Positions 37,433-46,932 of a stretch of 64,000 nucleotides of DNA are shown piece after piece (position 1 is the stretch's first letter; each line of letters opens with the position of its first letter). The position numbers were made by a program, and so were the translations under genes. The notes under the pieces were generated by a model, which was not told the origin of the DNA, did no database searches, and saw nothing but the letters and a program-made list of their open reading frames with translations. This DNA is from an uncultured Pseudomonadales bacterium (GTDB lineage: Bacteria; Pseudomonadota; Gammaproteobacteria; Pseudomonadales; Pseudohongiellaceae), in the NCBI GenBank assembly GCA_943789335.1, contig CALSTS010000001.1, positions 62,001-126,000 on the forward strand, in the 5' to 3' direction.

Positions 37433-38518
37433 TTAAGGCGTATGCTCTAAGGCGAGATATTCGTGCGATTGCATCTCCAATAATCGGCTTTTGGTCCTCT
37501 CAAATACAAAGCTTAGCTCTTGTCCTCGGTAAATATCTTCTAATTTTGTTTCTGCAGAGATAATGAGCTTGACCTTATGATCATAAAATTCATCTACCAA
37601 ACTCACAAACCGCCTCGCCTTATCATCTCTGCTGGCATCCAATTGAGGCAAGTCACTTATTAAGACTGTATGAAAAAGTTGTGCAATTTCAATGTAATCT
37701 GCGGGGCTGCGTGGACCTCCACAAATACTTTCAAAATCAAACCAAACGAGATCCTCGGCTCGAAAGCGAGTTTGAATTTCTCGCCCCTGAATCTCAATTT
37801 CCCCATTGAGTAAAGTCTTCAGCCCGGCACTTAAGCGATTAAAGTTCGCATGCATAAGAGCTTCAGATTCTTCACCAAGAGGACTATGAAAAATTTCAGC
37901 CTGCTCTAGGCTGCGTAGGCGATAATCTATACCTCCATCGACATTAACTACCTTAGTGTGCTGCTCCAATAGCTTAATAGCTGGTAAAAAATTTTGACGT
38001 TGCAAGCCATTCTCATACAAACGATTAGGCTCTATATTCGAAGTGGCTATCAAAATGACGCCTGAATTAAAAAGAGTCTCCAGCAAGCCGCCTAATATCA
38101 TGGCGTCGCCAATATCAGTGACAAAAAACTCATCGAAACAAATAATATCGACCTCTTTTGCAATACCTAAGGCAACTTCCTGAAGCGGATTTTTAATTTT
38201 CGTATTGGCGTTTAGGCGTTTATTTACCATAAGCATAAAGCGATGAAAGTGCATCCGCATTTTGCGCTCAACGGGCAGGCATTGGTAAAACAAATCCATT
38301 AAATACGTTTTGCCGCGACCTACCCCACCCCAAAAGTATAATCCTTTTATAGGGGCTGTCTGTGCAGCAAATATTCTACTCAGGAATGAAGTTTGAGTTC
38401 CTCTGTTTCTTTTCGTCTGCAAAGCTTCAAAGACTGCTTGCAACTCTTCAACAGCCATCAACTGAGCTGCATCAGGCATTAAGTTACCCTGAGCCATATC
38501 TTCCTGATAGCGTTGCAT
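37433..38518 (-). CDS. zapE: cell division ATPase ZapE (AFG1 family)
   Basis: P-loop ATPase that associates with the Z ring in E. coli, mainly under stress. From the ATG at 38518 it has 361 residues, with RYQEDMAQGNL at the N-terminus, Walker A GGVGRGKT (64-71), the HFHRFM motif, a Walker B-like IICFDEFFVTDI and ATSNIEP. An open frame reaching back to 38626 adds 36 residues, but a consensus TATAAT lies inside that extension (38603-38608), so the longer start is unlikely. It is divergent from zapG. Confidence 0.93.
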   Translation of the reverse strand: MQRYQEDMAQGNLMPDAAQLMAVEELQAVFEALQTKRNRGTQTSFLSRIFAAQTAPIKGLYFWGGVGRGKTYLMDLFYQCLPVERKMRMHFHRFMLMVNKRLNANTKIKNPLQEVALGIAKEVDIICFDEFFVTDIGDAMILGGLLETLFNSGVILIATSNIEPNRLYENGLQRQNFLPAIKLLEQHTKVVNVDGGIDYRLRSLEQAEIFHSPLGEESEALMHANFNRLSAGLKTLLNGEIEIQGREIQTRFRAEDLVWFDFESICGGPRSPADYIEIAQLFHTVLISDLPQLDASRDDKARRFVSLVDEFYDHKVKLIISAETKLEDIYRGQELSFVFERTKSRLLEMQSHEYLALEHTP

Positions 38519-38602
38519 AGGCTTAGTCAGATTTTCAAATTTACTTTTAATGTTAGGTAACCCCGGCAATTCAATAGGATAAAGATGGAGATATAGGAAG
38601 CA

Positions 38603-38616
38603 ATTATAGGTATAAT
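38603..38616. promoter_or_regulatory. back-to-back -10 boxes between zapE and zapG
   Basis: ATTATA-GG-TATAAT gives one perfect TATAAT on each strand, two bases apart. On the minus strand TTGCAA lies 19 bases upstream. The plus-strand copy has no good -35. RNA polymerase could not occupy both at once. Confidence 0.45.
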
Positions 38617-38665
38617 TAGACTTCATTTTGCAAATAATAAGGTAATAAGTTTAAAAGGAACACTA

Positions 38666-39124
38666 ATGGTCATTTGGCTAGTTGGAATATTAAGTTTTGT
38701 AATTGGCCTTATTGCTGGCGCATTAATTTTTAAGCAATTTTTATCTGACGCTGCAAAAGTGAAAAATCTGACTGAAGAGTTAGATGAATTAACTGAAACA
38801 CATAATGATTATCAACAGAGCGTATATTCTCATTTCGAAAACACATCACAGCTAGTCAATAAACTTACTCAAAGTTATCGAGACGTTTATGAAGGTTTGG
38901 CTCGAGATGCTGATATTCTTTGTCCAGAAGATATCACTAAACAGCTGGCTTTGACTAAACAAAGTTCAGACCTTTTAGGCACAGATACTCGAGGCAATCT
39001 GAATGAACAAATGGATGACTTATTTCCTCCTCGTGATTATGCAACCAAAACCAGCCCGGAACAAAAAGGCGGACTTGCTGCGGATTACGGGCTTCCTAAA
39101 AAGGAAATTCCTGAAGAGCCATAA
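38666..39124 (+). CDS. zapG: Z-ring associated protein ZapG (YhcB, DUF1043)
   Basis: Inner-membrane protein with one N-terminal helix (about 3-23, IWLVGILSFVIGLIAGALIF), then a cytoplasmic coiled coil (about 28-75) and an extended acidic tail. E. coli YhcB/ZapG links division and envelope growth. The 152 residues carry the family segment NDYQQSVYSHFENTSQLVN. The ribosome site AAAGGAA is good. In E. coli yhcB also lies divergent from zapE. Confidence 0.93.
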   Translation: MVIWLVGILSFVIGLIAGALIFKQFLSDAAKVKNLTEELDELTETHNDYQQSVYSHFENTSQLVNKLTQSYRDVYEGLARDADILCPEDITKQLALTKQSSDLLGTDTRGNLNEQMDDLFPPRDYATKTSPEQKGGLAADYGLPKKEIPEEP

Positions 39125-39134
39125 GCCTTTAATC

Positions 39135-39163
39135 TTGGGTTTTTTCGTGGCTTAATTTATAAT
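39135..39163 (+). promoter_or_regulatory. cysDNC promoter
   Basis: TTGGGT (39135-39140) and a perfect TATAAT (39158-39163) are 17 bases apart, about 55 bases before cysD. No CysB site could be recognised with confidence. Confidence 0.5.
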
Positions 39164-39217
39164 CTTCGCCCATTTTTAGGGCATTTAGCAAAAATAAACT
39201 TATTTTAGTTGTTAAAT

Positions 39218-40126
39218 ATGACAGAGCATCGACTTACACACCTCAAACAACTTGAAGCGGAAAGTATTCATATAATCCGTGAAGTAGCTGCAGAATTTGA
39301 TAAGCCCGTCATGTTGTATTCTGTTGGTAAAGATTCTGCGGTTATGCTGCACTTAGCATTGAAAGCTTTTTATCCAGGCAAGCTACCATTTCCTTTGCTT
39401 CACGTTGATACCACCTGGAAATTTAAGGAGATGATTGAGTTTCGAGATGCACAAGCCAAAAAGCTTGGCTTGGATTTACTGGTATACACTAATCAGGAAG
39501 GAGTCGATGCTGGGGTAAGCCCTTTCAGTCATGGCAGTCAGAAACATACTGACATTATGAAAACACAGGCACTCAAACAGGCACTAAATAAATATAAATT
39601 TGATGCTGCCTTTGGTGGAGCACGTCGCGATGAAGAGAAATCGCGCGCCAAAGAAAGAGTCTATTCTTTTCGCGATAAGAACCATCGTTGGGACCCAAAA
39701 AATCAGCGCCCAGAGCTTTGGAATATTTATAACGGCAAAGTTAATAAAGGTGAGAGTATTAGAGTCTTCCCTCTTTCTAACTGGACAGAATTGGATATTT
39801 GGCAATATATCCACTTAAACAATATTGATATTCCATCACTTTATTTCGGCAAAGAACGCCCGGTAATTAATTATGAAGGAATCGACATCATGGCTAACGA
39901 TGATCGTATTCCAGAAGAAATGAAAAAATCTATAACAATGAAAACTGTCCGTTTTCGAACATTAGGATGTTATCCACTAACTGGCGCCGTCGAATCTGGC
40001 GCCAGCACTTTACCAGAGATTATTCAGGAAATGTTACTAACAACAACATCTGAGCGTCAGGGTCGTTTAATTGACAGTGATCAGTCTGGCTCAATGGAAA
40101 AGAAAAAACGCGAGGGTTATTTCTAA
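39218..40126 (+). CDS. cysD: sulfate adenylyltransferase subunit 2
   Basis: Makes adenylyl sulfate from ATP and sulfate, driven by GTP hydrolysis in CysN. From the ATG at 39218 the product has 302 residues, the same as E. coli CysD; a TTG three codons earlier is not needed. Motifs are the PP-loop [28 protein letters not shown], and the sulfate-side [16 protein letters not shown]. It lies 3 bases upstream of cysNC. Confidence 0.97.
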   Translation: MTEHRLTHLKQLEAESIHIIREVAAEFDKPVMLYSVGKDSAVMLHLALKAFYPGKLPFPLLHVDTTWKFKEMIEFRDAQAKKLGLDLLVYTNQEGVDAGVSPFSHGSQKHTDIMKTQALKQALNKYKFDAAFGGARRDEEKSRAKERVYSFRDKNHRWDPKNQRPELWNIYNGKVNKGESIRVFPLSNWTELDIWQYIHLNNIDIPSLYFGKERPVINYEGIDIMANDDRIPEEMKKSITMKTVRFRTLGCYPLTGAVESGASTLPEIIQEMLLTTTSERQGRLIDSDQSGSMEKKKREGYF

Positions 40127-40129
40127 CTC

Positions 40130-42031
40130 ATGTCCCACCAATCCGAACTTATTAGCACCGATATTGATGCCTACCTTGCTCAACATGAAAGGAAGGAGCT
40201 ATTGCACTTATTAACTTGTGGGAGCGTTGATGATGGCAAAAGCACTTTAATCGGTCGCTTATTACATGATTCCAAAATGATCTATGAAGATCAACTGGAA
40301 GCAATAAAATCTGATAGTGTGAAATCCGGCACCACGGGCAATGATTTTGACTTAGCTTTACTAGTGGACGGCCTGCAAGCTGAACGCGAACAAGGGATCA
40401 CTATTGATGTTGCCTACCGTTATTTTTCAACAGCAAAGCGAAAATTTATTATTGCTGACACACCTGGCCACGAACAGTACACCAGAAATATGGCAACTGG
40501 TGCTTCTACTTGTGAACTAGCCATTATTTTGATTGATGCTCGCTATGGCGTGCAAACTCAAACACGCAGACATACTTTTATTGCCTCACTTTTAGGTATT
40601 AAACATATCATTGTCGCCATTAATAAAATGGATTTAATGGATTTCAGCGAGGATGTTTTTAACAAGATAAAACAGGACTATATTGATTTCACTAAAGAAC
40701 TGGACACTGGCGAATTATATTTTATTCCAATGTCGGCTCTTAACGGGGACAACGTAGTAAATGTAAGTGATCAAACGCCTTGGTATGACGGCGAAACACT
40801 AATGTGGATGCTTGAAAATGTTAAAATTTCTGCTGATAGAAATTTTGAAGATTTTCGATTTCCAGTGCAATTCGTTAATCGGCCCAATCTGGATTTCAGA
40901 GGTTATTGTGGCACTATCGCGTCTGGAATTGTCCGCAAAGGTGACGAAATAATTGCCCTGCCATCTGGGAAAAGCAGCAAAATAAAATCTATTGTGACTT
41001 ACGACGAAGAACTCGAGCAGGCTCACATGCCAATGTCAGTCACTTTAACCCTCGAAGATGAAATAGATATCAGCCGTGGCGACATGATCGTCCATACAGA
41101 TAATCTCCCTACGTCACAAGATTCATTCGCAGCCAATATTGTCTGGATGAATGAAGCACCCTTGCTTGCTGGCAAACAATATGAATTTAAGCAGGCATCA
41201 AGAGCATTCGGCGGCACAATTACTAACATTCAATACAAAGTTGATGTTAATACTTTAGAAACCAGCTCTACACCCTCACTTGAACTCAATGAAATTGGTT
41301 TATGTGATCTAGAATTTTCTGAAACTATTCATTTTGACTCTTATAGCCAAAATCCAAGTATGGGCGCCTTTATCATTATCGACCGCTTAAGCAATGTAAC
41401 TGTCGGTGCCGGGATGATAGAAACTGCCACAAAAAGAAAACGTAAAGTGGCCGAAAGCTCAACCAGCCATGTTACTAAGGAAGATCGAGCCGCTCGTTTT
41501 GGGCAAAAACCAGTTACGATTATGTTTGTTGGCATATCCGGCTCTGGCAAATCAACACTTGCCCATGCCCTTGAAAGAAGACTGTTTGATATGGGGAGAA
41601 TTAGCACTATTCTTGACGGCAAAAGCATGCGTCTCGGAATTAGCAAAGACCTCTCACATGATGCCGCCGGACGTGCTGAGAACTTACGCAGAAGCTCCTA
41701 TATTGCAAAATATCTTAATGACTCTGGATTGATTTGTTGTGCAGCCTTCGTCGCTCCAAATGCAGATTCCAGAGAACATATGATCGATGTAATCGGAGAA
41801 GATAACTGCATCGTGGTTTACTTGAACCCTCCTTTAGAAGTTTGCAAACAACGAGACCCTAGTGGAATCTATGCTGCTGAAGCTAACGTCGAAACTGGCA
41901 CGGTCCCTGGCGTGTCTTTCCCTTATGAAGATTGGGAAAACCCAAATCTTATTTTGCCTACACATGAGCTCAATGTGGATGAATGTATTGATAAATTAAT
42001 CAACGTACTAAAAGAGCAATCAATTCTTTAA
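40130..42031 (+). CDS. cysNC: bifunctional sulfate adenylyltransferase subunit 1 / APS kinase
   Basis: Fusion of the CysN GTPase (about 1-440) with a CysC APS kinase (about 455-633), giving PAPS from sulfate. CysN motifs: [29 protein letters not shown] and NKMDLMD. Kinase P-loop: GISGSGKST (near 467). Beyond the P-loop the kinase follows the variant seen in many CysNC fusions: [13 protein letters not shown] in place of DGDNVRHGL, and [10 protein letters not shown] in place of the FISPYR type. ATP binding seems intact; kinase activity should be tested. Confidence 0.95.
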   Translation: MSHQSELISTDIDAYLAQHERKELLHLLTCGSVDDGKSTLIGRLLHDSKMIYEDQLEAIKSDSVKSGTTGNDFDLALLVDGLQAEREQGITIDVAYRYFSTAKRKFIIADTPGHEQYTRNMATGASTCELAIILIDARYGVQTQTRRHTFIASLLGIKHIIVAINKMDLMDFSEDVFNKIKQDYIDFTKELDTGELYFIPMSALNGDNVVNVSDQTPWYDGETLMWMLENVKISADRNFEDFRFPVQFVNRPNLDFRGYCGTIASGIVRKGDEIIALPSGKSSKIKSIVTYDEELEQAHMPMSVTLTLEDEIDISRGDMIVHTDNLPTSQDSFAANIVWMNEAPLLAGKQYEFKQASRAFGGTITNIQYKVDVNTLETSSTPSLELNEIGLCDLEFSETIHFDSYSQNPSMGAFIIIDRLSNVTVGAGMIETATKRKRKVAESSTSHVTKEDRAARFGQKPVTIMFVGISGSGKSTLAHALERRLFDMGRISTILDGKSMRLGISKDLSHDAAGRAENLRRSSYIAKYLNDSGLICCAAFVAPNADSREHMIDVIGEDNCIVVYLNPPLEVCKQRDPSGIYAAEANVETGTVPGVSFPYEDWENPNLILPTHELNVDECIDKLINVLKEQSIL

Positions 42032-42059
42032 CACTCAAGATTTTTAGAGACAGATAAAG

Positions 42060-42938
42060 CTATAAAATTGCGTCTATCGAAGCCATACATGCGGAAAAAT
42101 AAGCCTGCCCGAAAAGGTTTAAATGGTTCAACTCATGGTAGAGCTGATAGATTCTAAAACGCTCTTCATAACCGTCTGTAAAAGGGCAGATTTCCGCATA
42201 AGCAGCTTCACATCTATCACCAAAACCACCAAACATTCGCATCATGCCAAATTCAGCCTCTCGGTGACCGTAATAGCAAGCGGGGTCAAATATAACAGGT
42301 ACTCCTCTACTATCCGCCATTGCATTACCAGACCATAAATCACCATGTAATAAGACTGCTGCCTCTTCAATTTGATCTAAATATGACTCAAGTTGCTCTA
42401 AAAGCTGATAGCCTTTTTTAATTAATGCATTGTCAGTTCCGGCATGTTGAGAAAATAAATTTAATTGTGGCTCAAGTCGATTAGCGCGCCAGAAAGTCAC
42501 CCAATCATCCTGCCAGGCATTTATTTGCAAACTAGTACCTAGATAATTATCACAGTGATAGCCATATTTTTTTTGTTGAGCATACTGGTGTAACAAAGCC
42601 AAATTGCGGCCCATTTGCTCTTGCCAGTCCGCTGCTTTTTTTCCTTTCGAAATAAATTCCATGACTAGGAAAGCATCATCAAAAACTAATGGAGCTGGCA
42701 CTCTTATAGTTTTGGATTCAGCTAGCAGTAATAAAGAGTCATACTCAATCTGAAATGTATTTTCTGCAATAGTGCCTGTTTGAGTTTTAAGCAAATAATC
42801 TGAACCATTATCGAGGCCAATACAACTGACTTGATTAATGCTGCCTCCACTTAAAGGACGTTGGTTAATAATGCGAACCCTTTTCCCCAGGCTTTGGCCG
42901 ATACTATTAGCAACTTGTTCCAACATGACTTTATCCAA
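42060..42938 (-). CDS. fructosamine kinase family protein (FN3K/YniA-like)
   Basis: Small-molecule kinase of the protein-kinase-like fold that phosphorylates ketosamines, reversing glycation in characterised members. The 292 residues have INQRPLSGGSINQVSCI (nucleotide loop), the lysine in SDYLLKTQ, the catalytic HGDLWSGN and the metal-binding FDPACYYGHREAEFGM. E. coli YniA is similar in size. It faces the cysNC stop convergently (28-base gap) and follows the TonB receptor gene across a terminator, so it is probably transcribed alone. Confidence 0.93.
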   Translation of the reverse strand: MDKVMLEQVANSIGQSLGKRVRIINQRPLSGGSINQVSCIGLDNGSDYLLKTQTGTIAENTFQIEYDSLLLLAESKTIRVPAPLVFDDAFLVMEFISKGKKAADWQEQMGRNLALLHQYAQQKKYGYHCDNYLGTSLQINAWQDDWVTFWRANRLEPQLNLFSQHAGTDNALIKKGYQLLEQLESYLDQIEEAAVLLHGDLWSGNAMADSRGVPVIFDPACYYGHREAEFGMMRMFGGFGDRCEAAYAEICPFTDGYEERFRIYQLYHELNHLNLFGQAYFSACMASIDAIL

Positions 42939-42953
42939 ACAAAAATTTAATTC

Positions 42954-42982
42954 AAAAAAAGAGGACTAATGCCCTCTTTTTT
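42954..42982 (-). terminator. terminator after the TonB receptor gene
   Basis: GAGGAC and GCCCTC form a stem with one mismatch, flanked by A7 and T6 runs. On the minus strand a T-run follows the hairpin, between the receptor stop and the kinase start. Confidence 0.8.
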
Positions 42983-43032
42983 ATAACTTACTTATTTGAA
43001 TTTTTTAACTCTTATGGATTAAAACCTAACAC

Positions 43033-45150
43033 TCAAAAGGCAGTACCAATAGTGACATATAAACTAGCTGGCTCACCAACAAAATATCGATCTCCAACAA
43101 AGCTAGTCCAATCGGCTCTTTCAGCATAATCCGTATCGAACAGATTAGTCACTCTGGCAGCAAAATACCAAGCATTATTAGACTGATACTGATAGCGCAA
43201 ATTCGCTAAGTCATGGCCTTCATATCTATTAGTGTTAGTCTCATTGGTATAATAATCATCCATATGCACCCATTCCAACTGAGCGCTATTATTTTCATTG
43301 ATAGCCCATCTAAGCTGAACATTGCCGGTTAATTTAGGTGCAGTATCAATATCATTGCCATCAATTGAAACTGTAACGCCTCGTGGTGCTATATTGGCCC
43401 CATAGGTATGATCGGCATAGCTGGCAACAATATTTAGTTGCAAAGCATCAGTCAGATTAAATAAGGAATTAAATTCAAGCCCTAAATGATCAGTTTCTCC
43501 ACCACTCACATTACTACGGCTGCTGTCCTGAAAAATCACGTTATCTTTTTGCATCCAGTAAGCCGCTACACTGTATGACATGCTCTCACGCGAAGCGCGA
43601 TACCCAATTTCAAAGCTGTCGACTTCTTCTGAATCCAGATCTGCAACCGTTTGATTGACTTGTAAACGATACAGTTCAGTCGCCTGAGGCGCTCTAAAAG
43701 CGTGTGCAACATTTACAAAAACTTGTTGTGCTTCATCAAAATCATGGATCCAACCAAGATGTATAGAACCATTATTAAAATCATCACTGCGATCAGCAGG
43801 TCGACTATAACGGCAGGTCCCGGCTGGGTTAAAAGCTGATGGCGTACATGAACTGCCATCTTCTGCAGTGTTGCCATCAATCATTTTGTTGTCATAATCG
43901 TATTCTAAAAGCTCATAGCGCAAACCCAGACTGAGCTGATCTTTTTCTGTGGATTGAAACTTAAACTGCGCATAAGGTGATATTAATTGAGCATCAACAT
44001 CGAAATCGTATTGTCTGCCTGCAGGAAATGAACCAAAACCACCGGCCTGAGTTTGACGCAGATAACCATCTGTAAATTCCAGATCAATACCAGCAATCCA
44101 TTCTAGGTCAGTTGTAAGCATGCTGCTGTACATACTTTGCAGTCCAAAAGAACTATGGCCATTTTCTTCCACTGGGGTTCCTGGCAGAAAATGCATTAGA
44201 AATTCCATATCTGTATCCCTGATATAGGGTGTTAACATCCACTCAGCACCAGAGGCAAACTCACCTTCGATCCGGCTATGTAATCTAAAGCTGCTTGCAT
44301 CACGATAGGCTTCAGGGTTGCCGTTGGTTTTTTTCAGGGCTTCGTTTTTATACACCTCCGCCCCTTCTATATAGCCCGCTGTTTCTTGGTTAAGGTTAGT
44401 TGCAGCTAATACCGTAGTGACAGTGATATCGCCAGTATAACGATGCGACAAATTTAGTTTTTGCTGACCAAAGCCGGAATCATCTTTGTAGCCATCATCA
44501 TTAGCACCATTTAAATGAACTCCAAAAGCATGATCACCACTGACAGTTTTATAGCCAAGATTTAGACGTCCATATCCATGCGGACCAAAATCCAGAGAAA
44601 CATCTCCACCTGCTTCACCCAGAGTGGGGCTGATAATATTGATAGCTCCATGAAGAGCATTAACACCATATAAGATACTACCCGGGCCACGAACTATTTC
44701 TATTCTAGATGCCTGTTCTGTATTAGCTTCAAAAAGCTGGTTTACATTACAAAATCCGGCACCGCGCAAAGGGATACCATCTTGAGATGTTTGAACAGAA
44801 CCACAACTACCTGCACCCGTTAGGACGGGGGCACGAATACCTAACAAGGACTCTTGGCCATTACCGCGGTTAAACACCACTCCAGGAATAGAATTTAGTA
44901 CTTCTCCAACATGCACATGCTTAATGGTAGTGAGGTACTCAGAGTCAACTGTGTAAATACTTGCGGCAATATCTCGCAACTCCGTTTCCTGACGGTCTGC
45001 GGTCACCACAATGGATTCAATGTTATTGCTCTGAGCGCTCACCTGAGCAGCCCCGCACAGCAAAGCTATACTTAAACTTAAGGTTGAAATTTTTGGATTG
45101 AATGCTTGCAAAATGCTACTCCGTGGAAAAGTAATATCCAACGACGACAT
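43033..45150 (-). CDS. TonB-dependent outer-membrane receptor
   Basis: Active importer across the outer membrane; substrate unknown. The 705 residues include a signal peptide (about 1-41, ending VSAQ), a TonB box-like ESIVVTA (about 45), a plug domain with IPGVVFNRG, SQDGIPLRGAG and RIEIVRGPGSILYGVNALHGAINI, and a beta barrel ending YVTIGTAF with the terminal phenylalanine. Two cysteines in the plug (GAGSCG, AGFCN) are unusual and may form a disulfide. No transporter or TonB gene adjoins. A palindrome upstream may be an operator. Confidence 0.93.
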   Translation of the reverse strand: MSSLDITFPRSSILQAFNPKISTLSLSIALLCGAAQVSAQSNNIESIVVTADRQETELRDIAASIYTVDSEYLTTIKHVHVGEVLNSIPGVVFNRGNGQESLLGIRAPVLTGAGSCGSVQTSQDGIPLRGAGFCNVNQLFEANTEQASRIEIVRGPGSILYGVNALHGAINIISPTLGEAGGDVSLDFGPHGYGRLNLGYKTVSGDHAFGVHLNGANDDGYKDDSGFGQQKLNLSHRYTGDITVTTVLAATNLNQETAGYIEGAEVYKNEALKKTNGNPEAYRDASSFRLHSRIEGEFASGAEWMLTPYIRDTDMEFLMHFLPGTPVEENGHSSFGLQSMYSSMLTTDLEWIAGIDLEFTDGYLRQTQAGGFGSFPAGRQYDFDVDAQLISPYAQFKFQSTEKDQLSLGLRYELLEYDYDNKMIDGNTAEDGSSCTPSAFNPAGTCRYSRPADRSDDFNNGSIHLGWIHDFDEAQQVFVNVAHAFRAPQATELYRLQVNQTVADLDSEEVDSFEIGYRASRESMSYSVAAYWMQKDNVIFQDSSRSNVSGGETDHLGLEFNSLFNLTDALQLNIVASYADHTYGANIAPRGVTVSIDGNDIDTAPKLTGNVQLRWAINENNSAQLEWVHMDDYYTNETNTNRYEGHDLANLRYQYQSNNAWYFAARVTNLFDTDYAERADWTSFVGDRYFVGEPASLYVTIGTAF

Positions 45151-45207
45151 GTTGGGATAATTTATATTTCAAATTTGTTTGTAAGATTTTTTACCTAAGA
45201 ATAAAAG

Positions 45208-45222
45208 TGTAATTATATTACA
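45208..45222. promoter_or_regulatory. perfect inverted repeat upstream of the TonB receptor
   Basis: TGTAAT-TAT-ATTACA, 58 bases before the receptor ATG. With a -10 at 45247-45252, it would lie in the early transcribed region, where a repressor could block elongation or initiation. AT-rich spaced palindromes of this sort resemble Fur-superfamily sites (Zur in particular), but I cannot assign the regulator. Confidence 0.5.
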
Positions 45223-45246
45223 AATACGGCAATAACGAAATTCATC

Positions 45247-45252
45247 ATTATA
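45247..45252 (-). promoter_or_regulatory. -10 box of the TonB receptor gene
   Basis: A consensus TATAAT on the minus strand about 100 bases before the start. There is no good -35, which would suit an activated or tightly regulated promoter. Confidence 0.4.
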
Positions 45253-45355
45253 CTAAAGTATGCTATTGGAAAATAGAACAAAAATTAGAGTTTCAAAAAG
45301 TAGGAATGCTTATTTTTTCTCATTTCCTTATTTTAAAAAAAATCAGTATGCAAAT

Positions 45356-45643
45356 TTATACCGAATTATTTTTTTCGAATAAAAACTTCTGCTCTGCTGA
45401 AGCTTCAAGCTGAAATTTTTCTTTCCAATCTGAGTAGGGCATACCATAAACCAGCTCACGGGCTTCTTCATAATTTATTTCTTTGCCTTGATCCTGTGCG
45501 GCTGTGACATACCATTTAGATAAACAGTTCCTACAGAAACCCGCAAGGTTCATTAAATCAATATTTTGTGCATCTTTACGAGAATCTAAATGCTCAATTA
45601 AGCGCCTAAATACTGCAGCTTGTATTTCAGTTTCAGTGCTCAT
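45356..45643 (-). CDS. DUF1244 protein
   Basis: Small helical protein of unknown function, conserved across proteobacteria. The 95 residues show the family core NLAGFCRNCLSKWYVTAA (two cysteines spaced by two residues), then EEARELVYGMPYSDWKEK. The cysteine pair could bind metal, but this has not been shown as far as I know. It is transcribed with the YciH and Nif3-like genes upstream (43- and 9-base gaps). Confidence 0.87.
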   Translation of the reverse strand: MSTETEIQAAVFRRLIEHLDSRKDAQNIDLMNLAGFCRNCLSKWYVTAAQDQGKEINYEEARELVYGMPYSDWKEKFQLEASAEQKFLFEKNNSV

Positions 45644-45686
45644 TCTTTCTCCTCTTATATTTTCTTATATTCGCTTATCATTAAAT

Positions 45687-46043
45687 TTAACCACCTACTT
45701 TAATCGCAAGAAAACCAAGTTTTTTTAATTCTTCTACCAGCTTATCACGATGCTCACCTTGAATTTCAATAATGCCACTCTTAACCGCACCTCCCGAACC
45801 GCAAATTTGCTTAAGCTTCTTTGCTAATACTTTTAACTCTTTTTCAGATAAAGCCAAACCGCTTATCAGGCTGACACCACTGCCTTTTCTACCTTTGCTC
45901 TCTCTGGAAACTCTGACTTTGCCGTCACCACTAGGGCTTGGGGCGAGACTTTTATTGCATTTACAAACACTTAGTTTTTTAGAGCAAGTTGGACATATGT
46001 TACCTGTCACAGTTGAATAAACTCTAGTGCTGTTTTTGTTCAT
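45687..46043 (-). CDS. yciH: SUI1/eIF1-family translation factor YciH
   Basis: Bacterial homologue of eIF1, which in vitro inhibits initiation on non-canonical templates. The 118 residues contain an N-terminal CPTCSKKLSVCKC cluster (possible zinc knuckle, absent in the shorter forms), a basic linker and the SUI1 core KQICGSGGAVKSGIIEIQGEHRD. It is 9 bases after the Nif3-like gene. Confidence 0.93.
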   Translation of the reverse strand: MNKNSTRVYSTVTGNICPTCSKKLSVCKCNKSLAPSPSGDGKVRVSRESKGRKGSGVSLISGLALSEKELKVLAKKLKQICGSGGAVKSGIIEIQGEHRDKLVEELKKLGFLAIKVGG

Positions 46044-46052
46044 ATCAATTTT

Positions 46053-46814
46053 TTATATAGGATTATCAATATCTACAAACACATGCTCAATAGAATATTT
46101 TTCTGCAAGATACTCCCCAACCGCCTGCACGCCATAACGCTCTGTGGCATGATGGCCCGCGGCAAAAAAATGTATACCTGCTTCTCTGGCAAAATGTACT
46201 GTTTGCTCGGAAACTTCACCACTCAAATAAGCATCCACACCTGCTTCATGAGCCCTTTCAATAAAATGCTGCGCAGAACCTGTGCACCAGGCTATCGTAT
46301 TGATAAGCTCTGTCTTACCCGGCACATGGAAAGGCTCTCTATTAAGCTTAGCTTGCAGTTGTTTCTTTAACTCTTCTGAAGTGCTAGGTTTCACCAACTC
46401 ACCTACCACACCTACTTTACTTTTTTGCTTGGGGTAAAGATCATCAATAATTTTAAAATCCAGCAAAGTTCCTAGCTGGACATTATTGCCATATTTCGGA
46501 TGAGCATCTAATGGCAAATGATAAGCCAAAAGACTGATCTCATTATCTAACAGCGTTTTAATGCGTTGCTTTTTGATGCCTGTTATTTCAGCTTTTTCTC
46601 CCTGCCAAAAATAACCATGGTGAACTAGAATGGCATCTGCCTTCTCTATTATGGCCGCTTCAATAAAAGCCTGGCTAGCAGTAACACCGGTCACCAGTTT
46701 ATTAATGAGAGGTCTCCCCTCAATTTGCAAACCATTCGGACAGTAATCTCTATAATCATCAGGACGTAATAAACTGTATAAATCTTGCACGACTGTATCA
46801 AGACTAATTGGCAT
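46053..46814 (-). CDS. Nif3-like dinuclear metal centre protein (YbgI family)
   Basis: Hexameric toroid protein with a two-metal site; E. coli YbgI is linked to GTP cyclohydrolase I-type 2 annotations, but its reaction is uncertain. The 253 residues have the metal-binding HHGYFW (first histidine pair), YHLPLDAHPKYGNN and the C-terminal FFAAGHHATERYGVQA. It is divergent from the protease gene across 118 bases, the same pairing as in pseudomonads. Confidence 0.92.
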   Translation of the reverse strand: MPISLDTVVQDLYSLLRPDDYRDYCPNGLQIEGRPLINKLVTGVTASQAFIEAAIIEKADAILVHHGYFWQGEKAEITGIKKQRIKTLLDNEISLLAYHLPLDAHPKYGNNVQLGTLLDFKIIDDLYPKQKSKVGVVGELVKPSTSEELKKQLQAKLNREPFHVPGKTELINTIAWCTGSAQHFIERAHEAGVDAYLSGEVSEQTVHFAREAGIHFFAAGHHATERYGVQAVGEYLAEKYSIEHVFVDIDNPI

Positions 46815-46932
46815 AGATATCTCCGATGTGAAACTGTAAAGGCTCTTGCTAATTACTGTATACTACCAAGCCGGCATCATAACAGATGCGAATATCAGCC
46901 TGAATCCAAAGCCCAAAATATGAGGGCATAAG

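Noticed and set aside
38519..38626. 36-residue N-terminal extension of zapE
   Set aside because: It contains a consensus -10 box, lacks a ribosome site, and does not resemble the family N-terminus.
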